Origin: Pseudomaricurvus albidus
GTDB lineage: Bacteria; Pseudomonadota; Gammaproteobacteria; Pseudomonadales; Cellvibrionaceae
Assembly (NCBI RefSeq): GCF_018863235.1
Contig: NZ_JAHKRS010000007.1
Coordinates: forward strand, 1-64,000
Direction: 5' to 3'
Length of the DNA stretch: 64,000 bases
How positions within the stretch are numbered: position 1 is the stretch's first letter; every line of letters starts with the position of its first letter. Made by a program: the position numbers and the translations under genes. Shown in pieces: positions 47,243 to 54,800 of this stretch. The notes below the pieces were generated by a model. The model saw only the letters and a list, made by a program, of their open reading frames with translations, was not told where the DNA came from and did not search any database.

Positions 47243-47245
47243 GGT

Positions 47246-48088
47246 TTACGCTTCCGGTTGTTTTTCTCTGGCTTTCTTTTGAGCAAACCGCTCCAGTGCC
47301 CGGGAGACGGCGACAAAACCAAAGGTGGCTGTCACCATGGTGGCGGCGCCAAAGCCGCCGCTGCAATCCAGTTTGGTGCCCGCTTCCAGTCCGCTTTTGG
47401 CCTGACAGGTTCCGCCGTCCTGCGCCGGGTAGGTCATCTGTTCCGTGGAATACACGGCTTCGATGGAAAAGACGCGTTTGGGGTTACGGGAAAAATTGTG
47501 CCAGCGCCGCAGGGTGTTGCGGGTTTTGGCCAGCAGGGGATCATTGGTGGTGCGACTGAGGTCGCCGCTGATGATCTGACGAGGGTCGAGCTTGCCGCCG
47601 GCAGAGCCCACGGTGAGGATGATTTTTTTCTTGCGTTTGCAGTGGTTGATCAGGGCGGCTTTGACGTAAGCGGCATCAATGGCATCGATGACGGCATCGG
47701 CTGACGCTGGAATTAGCTCATCCAGATTGTCTGTCTCTAAAAATTCATCAACAGCGTGAACTTTCAGCTCGGGGTTGATGTCCCTGAGGCGCTCGGCCAT
47801 AACGTCAATCTTCTGCTTGCCGATGGTGCTGCTCATGGCGTGGATTTGACGATTGGTGTTGGTGATGCAGATGTCGTCCATATCAATCAGTGTGATTTCA
47901 CCGATGCCTGAGCGCGCCAAAGCCTCTGCGACCCAGGTGCCGACACCGCCAATGCCAGCCACCACAAAATGAGCCCCGTGAAACGCCCTCAAGGCAGTTT
48001 CGCCATAGAGGCGCGCAATACCTCCAAAACGCTGGAGGTAGGCCTCAGAAGGGCCGGAGAGGGCTGGAGACATGGCTGTTTCATTCAT
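47246..48088 (-). CDS. tcdA: tRNA threonylcarbamoyladenosine dehydratase TcdA (CsdL)
   Basis: E1-like enzyme that cyclises t6A37 to ct6A in tRNAs, ATP-dependent. The ThiF/E1 core shows VAGIGGVGTWVAEALARSGIG (nucleotide site), DMDDICITNTNRQ, and the CsdL-type C-terminus with a cysteine-containing stretch CQAKSGLEAGTKLDCSGG and GFGAATMVTATFGF. At 280 residues it is near E. coli's 268. Its neighbour encodes the fused CsdA-CsdE sulfur-transfer system, which supports TcdA in E. coli. Confidence 0.94.
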   Translation of the reverse strand: MNETAMSPALSGPSEAYLQRFGGIARLYGETALRAFHGAHFVVAGIGGVGTWVAEALARSGIGEITLIDMDDICITNTNRQIHAMSSTIGKQKIDVMAERLRDINPELKVHAVDEFLETDNLDELIPASADAVIDAIDAAYVKAALINHCKRKKKIILTVGSAGGKLDPRQIISGDLSRTTNDPLLAKTRNTLRRWHNFSRNPKRVFSIEAVYSTEQMTYPAQDGGTCQAKSGLEAGTKLDCSGGFGAATMVTATFGFVAVSRALERFAQKKAREKQPEA

Positions 48089-48304
48089 CGTATGTCGGTG
48101 GCTCGGTTGAAGATCTGGACAGGGCGCTGGCGCGGGATTCTATCAAAACCCACCGTGAACCCCTAGTCGGAATCTTGATGCCCCAATGGGTCATAAGAAT
48201 CCATTCTTTAGAATGACTTGGTTGATCAGAATTGCTTGTTTTTCACGAGTTCAACGCTAGTATGGGCGGACCACAACAGCCTGTTGCGTCAGGGATGAGA
48301 ATCC

Positions 48305-49609
48305 GTGCCGCTATACAGAGACTGTGACAGAATGACAGGAATTAACAGAAAAGCGATGAAAAACCACCGAAATACCCCCGCCCCCTTGTTTGAACGAATC
48401 CGGGATGTGTTCAAGCACGGGTTTACCATTGACTGGGTGACCGCCAGTTTTATCTCCATCACCCATGTGATTTGCCTGATTGCGACCCCTGTAGCTTATG
48501 TCTACGCGCCGGAAGGGTTCTGGAAAATCATGCTGGGCTGGACCCTGATCCATGCCTTGGTCGGCAGCTTGTCAACGACGGTTTATTCACATCGTCTGGT
48601 GTCCCACGGGGCGGCCAAGTATGTCAGCTGGCCTGTGCATATTGTGTTTGGTTTTATTGGCCAGGTGATGGCCATGCAAGGCAGTGTTCGTCGCTGGGCC
48701 GCGATGCATGTTATCCACCACGGGGTGGATCGCAGCGGCAAGCATGAGTTGGATCCCTACAGCGCGACCTGGTTCAAGAGCACTTGGCGTAATTTTGTCT
48801 GGTCGCACATGCTGACCTACTTCTTCCATCACCCGGATACCGCAGCTCGAGAGAAGGCTTACGCGGTGAAGAATTCAGCACCGCTGGTGTGGCAGGACAA
48901 ACTGTACCTGCCGTTACTGGTGATCCTGAACTTCCTGCTGCCGCTGGTGCTGGGCTACTTTTTGACAGATTCTGTGGTGGGCGCACTGTGCCTGATGGTT
49001 GCCTCCATTGGCGGCTTTATCCTGGCACAGCATAATACCTGGACGGTCAACAGTGTGACCCATATGTGGGGTGTGACCAAAGGGGCGTTCAGTTCAGCCA
49101 AGAACAACTACATCTGGATGGGGCCTCTGGGTGAGGGTAATCATCACGCCGATCACCATGATTTTGCCCGCGATTACCGCAACGGCTTTGGCTGGAGCGG
49201 CTGGCTGTTGGATCCTACCCGTTACGTGATCCTGATGTTGCGGGGGTTGGGGCTGGTCAAAGGCCTGCAGCGTGCCACCAAGCGTCAGGAGGCTGAAATT
49301 ATTGCCCGTCGCGAGTTGTATTACGCTCAGGTGAAGACCCAGCCGACTCGTTGGGAAACCTGGGAGGCCAGGCTGGAGACCTTGAAGGCAGAGTGGCTGG
49401 AAGCGACTCACCAGTGGGAGGCGTTCAAGGCCAAGCGCATGACTTTGAAGAGTATGTCATTGCCTAAATTTGAACTGCAGGAAAAACTCGATGTTCTGAA
49501 GGCCGAGATGGAAGTGGCTCGTCGAGCGATGAAAGCGCGCAAGCAGGCTTTCTTTGACGGTATTCACGAAATGCTGGTGATGCCCTGCCAGACATCGGCA
49601 CAGGTTTAA
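48305..49609 (+). CDS. Acyl-CoA/fatty acid desaturase with C-terminal coiled coil
   Basis: Membrane di-iron desaturase, probably delta-9 type, acting on acyl chains. Three histidine boxes are visible: HRLVSH (about 97-102), HVIHH (about 136-140) and GNHHADHHD (about 279-287). Four or more hydrophobic segments flank them. Residues about 320-425 form a highly charged helical tail (many Lys/Arg/Glu/Trp), not part of the desaturase core. Start is uncertain: GTG 48305 has a spaced AGGGA; ATG 48332 and 48356 are alternatives. Confidence 0.88.
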   Translation: MPLYRDCDRMTGINRKAMKNHRNTPAPLFERIRDVFKHGFTIDWVTASFISITHVICLIATPVAYVYAPEGFWKIMLGWTLIHALVGSLSTTVYSHRLVSHGAAKYVSWPVHIVFGFIGQVMAMQGSVRRWAAMHVIHHGVDRSGKHELDPYSATWFKSTWRNFVWSHMLTYFFHHPDTAAREKAYAVKNSAPLVWQDKLYLPLLVILNFLLPLVLGYFLTDSVVGALCLMVASIGGFILAQHNTWTVNSVTHMWGVTKGAFSSAKNNYIWMGPLGEGNHHADHHDFARDYRNGFGWSGWLLDPTRYVILMLRGLGLVKGLQRATKRQEAEIIARRELYYAQVKTQPTRWETWEARLETLKAEWLEATHQWEAFKAKRMTLKSMSLPKFELQEKLDVLKAEMEVARRAMKARKQAFFDGIHEMLVMPCQTSAQV

Positions 49610-49673
49610 GCTTCCTCCCAGGCTGCTTGCGGGGAGTTGCAGAGAGCCGGTGCCAACTGGGCAAAATCGAAAA

Positions 49674-49707
49674 CAAAAAAAGAGCGGTAATCACCGCTCT
49701 TTTTTTA
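49674..49707. terminator. Bidirectional terminator
   Basis: AGAGCGGT (49681-49688) and ACCGCTCT (49693-49700) pair around AATC, with an A run before and T run after. It lies between the convergent desaturase and HD-domain genes. Confidence 0.92.
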
Positions 49708-49729
49708 GCTGTCAAAGACTTAATGGCCT

Positions 49730-50314
49730 TTACGCAGCATCCATGGCTCCTTTGTACAGAGACTTGCGAGGTTGGGCAAAGACTTTTTCGATCATCGGGA
49801 TAAAGAATTCCAGAGGCTCGCTCTGGTAGTCAGGGTCAAAGCTGTTCTGATCGTACATATGGCAGAAGTGCGCGCAGGCCTGGTAGTAGGGGCTGTCTTT
49901 AAATTGGTCGCGCAGGTTGGGGTCCAGACCCAGGTGCTCAAAGAAGTAGTAACCCTGGAAGATGCCGTGGTGCTTGATGATCCAGTGGTTTTCTTCTGAG
50001 ACGTACGGCTCCAGCAATACGGCTGCAACATCCGCGTGGTTGGTTGGTCCCAAGGTATCGCCAATATCGTGCAGCAGGGCGCAGACGACGTATTCGTCAT
50101 CGCGGCCATCGCGGTGGGCACGGGTGGCGGTCTGCAGGCAGTGTTCAAGACGGTCTACGGTAAAGCCGCCGTAGTCGCCGCGCAGCAGCTCCAGGTGGGC
50201 AACGATACGCTTGGGCAGTTCCTTGGCGTGATCGATCATATGTTCGGCAATGGCCTGCCAGTCTTCAGCAGTACCTTCAGTCATAGCGGTAAAATGCGCT
50301 TGTTTTGTAGTCAT
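49730..50314 (-). CDS. HD-domain protein, PhnZ/MIOX-like
   Basis: A 194-residue HD-domain protein. Candidate metal ligands are the LEHCLQTATRAH segment, LLHDIGD, and the later HAD and KHHGIFQGYYFF histidines. The pattern LEHxLQ...ALLHDIG...HH recalls the mixed-valent diiron oxygenases PhnZ and myo-inositol oxygenase more than HD phosphohydrolases. No phosphonate or inositol gene is nearby, so the substrate is unknown. GAGGAGA lies six bases before ATG 50314. Confidence 0.75.
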   Translation of the reverse strand: MTTKQAHFTAMTEGTAEDWQAIAEHMIDHAKELPKRIVAHLELLRGDYGGFTVDRLEHCLQTATRAHRDGRDDEYVVCALLHDIGDTLGPTNHADVAAVLLEPYVSEENHWIIKHHGIFQGYYFFEHLGLDPNLRDQFKDSPYYQACAHFCHMYDQNSFDPDYQSEPLEFFIPMIEKVFAQPRKSLYKGAMDAA

Positions 50315-50502
50315 TATTATCTCCTCGACAAACAGGGCAAATGCATCGGCGGTTAATGCCGATGTTGAGGACACAGATTAGATCAACTGTACCAGCGAAA
50401 CTGTCAGGTTGGAGACAGTTTGGCACTTTTCTGCAATTCAGAAGGTTTCCGGCCGTTACAACCGGAACCGAACTCTGAATACTCGTGCCGCAGGTCCCGC
50501 GG

Positions 50503-50733
50503 TCAGTGCTCCACGACCTGAATTTCCCGAAAGCCAATATCGTGTGCAGCCTCTGACGCGGCATCCAGCGAGGGGAAGTGACAGGCTTCGCCTTTGGCTG
50601 TGGTCAGGTGAAGGGTGCGCCCCCAGAGGTCGTGGCAGTCAAGATGCCAGCTGCCGTCCTGATTGTTGGGAATGGCCATCACATCACTCAGGCGGCCGAT
50701 TTCGTAAAGGGTGCGCATATGTGGCAAATCCAT
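50503..50733 (-). CDS. Small hypothetical protein
   Basis: A 76-residue protein I do not recognise. ATG 50733 follows AGGAGA at six bases, a strong ribosome site; a frame extension to 50793 lacks such support. It contains LDCHDLWGRTLHL and a helix DAASEAAHDIGFREIQVVEH, with several His, Cys and Trp. No membrane span. It lies between the HD-domain and glutaredoxin-like genes on the same strand, with gaps over 100 bases. Confidence 0.6.
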   Translation of the reverse strand: MDLPHMRTLYEIGRLSDVMAIPNNQDGSWHLDCHDLWGRTLHLTTAKGEACHFPSLDAASEAAHDIGFREIQVVEH

Positions 50734-50905
50734 AGATTCTCTCCTGTGGGTCAAAGGCCCGTGGCTATTATTGTCAGATGCCTGGTCGGTCATCTGGCAA
50801 TAAGTATAGAAAGAAAATACGGAGTTGGCAGAACCTCTGGCACCCGGGGGGCGCAGAGGTCAAAGAAGGGATAATTCCAGGGTAATCAGGAAGTTACAGC
50901 GCCTG

Positions 50906-51274
50906 TCAGGCGAAGCGTTGCTCGAGATAGCTGATAATGTCCCCGGATTCGTACATCCAGCGGACTTTCCCTTCCTCTTCAATACGCAGGCAGGGCACTT
51001 TTACTGCACCGCCGCCTTGTTGCAGCTCTTCGCGATGCTGGCTGCCGGGCTTGGCGTCACGGACTTCAATTGGCAGATTCAGACGATGGATCGCCCGGCG
51101 TGTCTTGACGCAGAACGGACAGGCGTAAAACTGATACAGCGACAGCCCCTGGGTGGCTTGCTCTACCTGCTTTTGGGCATCTGGCGTACGTTTGAGTTTA
51201 CGGGGGCGTGTGAGCCAGTCGATCAGGACAATAAGACGCCCCAATCCTTCACGTAACAGTTTCAGCAGCTTCAT
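50906..51274 (-). CDS. Glutaredoxin/GST N-terminal-domain protein
   Basis: A 122-residue thioredoxin-fold protein. The redox motif is FYACPFCVKTRRAI (CPFC, about residue 51-54), followed by cis-Pro in KVPCLRI and the GSH-binding YESGDIISYL, as in glutaredoxin-like GST N-terminal domains. The first 30 residues carry a hydrophobic stretch (GRLIVLIDWL) that may attach it to the membrane. ATG 51274 has AAGGAAA upstream. Confidence 0.85.
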   Translation of the reverse strand: MKLLKLLREGLGRLIVLIDWLTRPRKLKRTPDAQKQVEQATQGLSLYQFYACPFCVKTRRAIHRLNLPIEVRDAKPGSQHREELQQGGGAVKVPCLRIEEEGKVRWMYESGDIISYLEQRFA

Positions 51275-51537
51275 GAGCTTTCCTTTCAGGTGATTCTTGT
51301 GGGAGCGCATTATAACGGCCGTGGTTTTGACGACAAGTAAGAGGCGTTAATTCCGGATCAGCGTACAATAGGCCCAGGTAGCCCGGCATTGTGCCTGTGT
51401 GGGTGACCGCTCTGCCCCTGTCAGTAGGTGTGCCTAGCTAACTTATTGATTTACATGAATTATTAGATTTTAGACAAGTGTCCGTTGTAATACGGCACTC
51501 GCCTTGAAACCGTTGTATAGAGGAGTTCTTAGCCGTT

Positions 51538-51816
51538 ATGCCTACAGCCTGCGCACGCCATATTCTGGTGAAATCCAAAGCCGAAGCGGAAAAACTGAAA
51601 CAGAGAATTGCCCGCGGAGAGGATTTTGGCCAATTGGCAAAAAAACATTCCCTGTGTAATTCAGCCAAACAGGGAGGCAACCTCGGAGAGTTTCGTCCGG
51701 GTGAAATGGTCAAAGCGTTCGATAACGTGGTCTTCAAAAAACCGGTGCTGACGGTGCATGGCCCTATCAAGACCCAGTTTGGGTTTCACTTGATTGAGAC
51801 CATCTACCGTGACTGA
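51538..51816 (+). CDS. ppiC: Parvulin-type peptidyl-prolyl isomerase PpiC
   Basis: A 92-residue single-domain cytoplasmic parvulin, the length of E. coli PpiC (93). ARHILVKSKAEAEKL, the LAKKHSLCNSAKQGGNLGEF core, and TQFGFHLIETI cover the active-site His, Cys and Phe positions. AGGAG is well spaced upstream of ATG 51538. Confidence 0.95.
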   Translation: MPTACARHILVKSKAEAEKLKQRIARGEDFGQLAKKHSLCNSAKQGGNLGEFRPGEMVKAFDNVVFKKPVLTVHGPIKTQFGFHLIETIYRD

Positions 51817-51862
51817 ACCTCTGGTTGCGCTTACCAAACCCTGGTCACGGTTGTGTCTGCGT

Positions 51863-54800
51863 TTAGCCGGCGGCCCTTTTCCAGTGGTTGCTGCTTTTCA
51901 GTCGCCAGCTCACCTGGTGCTCCGGTGACGTTTCTTCCCGATCAAACTCACAGTTGATAATCCAGTTGTCTGAATCCGGGAATACACTGAATACCGCGAA
52001 GCCATCGCCTGGGAAAAAGCGACTGCGAACCTGGCATTCAATCTCGGCGGGGCTGTTCAGCAAGAACTCTTCATCGCCGGCAAACAGCTCCGGTGTTGAA
52101 TTGACAAAGGTGAACGGGGAATAGAGGCCGGAGCTGTGAACCGAATAGATATTGGTTTCGGTGTCGTTCTCCTTGTGTCGCAGAGTGATTTCGACGGCAC
52201 TGGAGAGGTGCTCGTCACCGGAGAGAAACACCAGATTGCCAATGTTGTGATTGGCAATAAAGCTCAGCAGTTCATGCAGCGTGCTGGGATAACCGTCCCA
52301 GGCATCAGAGTGAATGCTGCTATCACGGCAGGGCTGTGTACTGCACAGGCGTCTGGGCAGCAGCATGGATGGCGAGAGGATAAATCTTGGGCGTCCATCT
52401 GTGGGCTTAAGCAGCCAGTCTTTTAAATCATCCATCTGCGCTTTGGATATCAACTGAGCTTTTTCTGTAGTGGCGATCTCATTTTCAGCGGCATCTTTCA
52501 GCAGTTTTGTGGACACCGTACGCCCCTGTCTGTCCGAGCGACTGTCGAGCATAAAGAAATCAAAACCCTGTTGTTCAAACGTGTACCAGAGCGGCATGTC
52601 TCTCAGGTTTTTGCCTTTTGGGGTCTGGTGCAGGTTGCGCTGGAAGTTCAGGTAAGCGCGTTTACCGTTGGCATACAGTTGAGGATTGCCGAGATGACGT
52701 TCACTCTGATCCCAGTCGTTAAGGATTTCGTGATCGTCCAGCATGGTAAAGGTGGGCAGGCGTCTGAGGACAGATTTCACCGGCGGTTGTTGCAGCCACT
52801 TGTGATACGCCGCTGCAAATCGGTCATAACGATCTGTAGGGTCATAGAGCCCTGCGCTGGCGTCGGTGTAAACCTGATCGCCACCGAGTATCAAAAACTG
52901 CGGTGCTTCTATTGTGTTTGTTGCAGCATCGGCTTTATCCAGACGTGCAGCCAACCGACGATAAGAATTGTAGGCAGGGATTCGGTCCAGCATGCCCGGT
53001 GCGTACTGGCAGGCGGCCATAACAAATTGTGTTTGATCCGGCACAGAAGGTTTGGGAATTCGAATCAGGCCATTTTGCAGTTTGGCCAATGGCATTTGCA
53101 AAGTTTTGCTGAACAGCTCCATAAAAGTTTCGCTGAACAAGTGTTGTTGCAAATACTGGGATAGTTGCTGGTGTGAATCATTGCCGGCACTTGAAGGACG
53201 ATCAATAACGTCCAGTAAATTATCGGGCAAGTGGGAGCTGTAGGTCAGTTCATCCAGATCCAGGTTTAAGTCATCGAGCACCAGTACCAAAACTTCATCG
53301 GCCTTTTCGAACGGGGCAGTGACAGGCAGCTCTGTTTTCAGCCAGCGGTCACGCAATGGGCGAGCCATTTTTACGCACAGGTTCTCACGCAATTGTTCGG
53401 TAGTCAGATTCTGAAGACTGTCTTCAGGGCCGTTGGCGAGCACCAGTTGGGGGGGACGCTCTGGATTGCGTGACCCTGGTTGATGTTTTACGGCCACAAA
53501 CAACACAAATTCGGGCTGTGGTGTCTGGGTGCAAACGCCCAGACTGACAGGCAGTTTTGGTGTGGTGTCTATGTTCAGCTTGCCAATCACCGGTCCAGAG
53601 AACGGCAGCTGCAAGTCGTAACGGGGGATGGGGGTGTGCTGCTTGACGATCACCGGTTGCTGCAGGAATCGATCAATCTTGGCAAAGTTGACCTTGGCGT
53701 TTTTACCAATAAGCGCATCCTGATGCCCAAAGCCGGGCAGAACCTCGGTGTGGTAGTCGCAGCCCGCCGCCGACATGGTTTTTTCCATCCGGCCCAGTGT
53801 TGAAATATCAGCCAGTCCATTTTCATCACCGTGAATGCTGAGTGTCGGGAATTTCCAGAATTTCTGCAGTCGTTCATTGGTGACAAACTCGTTCTCACCG
53901 TGGCGATTGGTGACGCGCTCATGAATGGCAAAGCGGATCACCTGAGACAGGGTGACCATATTCAATGGACCAAAAATGTCATCGATGTGGTCGAGGGTTT
54001 TTTTAGACAGATTGGCCAGACTGAACGTGCGTCCATAAAGACCGTCCATGCGATGTCTTGTGCCGACGTAAGCTGTCTTGGCCCATGGCAGGCCGGGGTT
54101 TTCCAGATCAAATTCACCGTCGGGATAGGGCAGGGCACTCAACAGCCGGTCCAGCAGTGCTTCCATCGTCGAAGGTGCGTCAGATCGTTTGAATGAGTAA
54201 AACATAAACGGCATCATCTGCTGCAAGTAACTCAGACCGTAGGCGCGGAAAATATTCTCCGGGCTGAACACCACTCTCGGACCCACCTGCGACAGTACCG
54301 CCTTGTTGATTCTCTGTGGCAACAGTTGCCGTTCGCGGAAGTAGGGGGCATCGTTTTCAGGCGGAGCCAGCACCGCCATGCTGAACATGGCAGAACCCAT
54401 GCAATGAGCAATGATGTCGACTTTTTCCCGTTTGGTCTTTTGGCAGATGTGTTCGATGGCTACCGGGATATCAGCAAAGGCGACATCCTCAAATGACCAT
54501 GGCAGCATGGCCGTGGGCATACCACTGCTGGTTCGCAAGTCCAGTACCCAGACATCGCGCCCCCGTTTCCAGAAATATTGCGCCATGTTCGGGTTGATCG
54601 ACGGGTGTGTGTAAGTCGTGCCACTGGCGCTGTAGCCATGAATCATCACCAGTGGGGGTTCTGTGGAATTGGGTTGACGATAACGGGTCAGGCGAACTTT
54701 CACCGGCAGATCCACGGCCAGACCTATCCCGCGAGAGTCCACGGTTAACTCTGTGATTTCCGGTTTGACCACGCCCTTGATTCTGCCCGGCAAGCGATTG

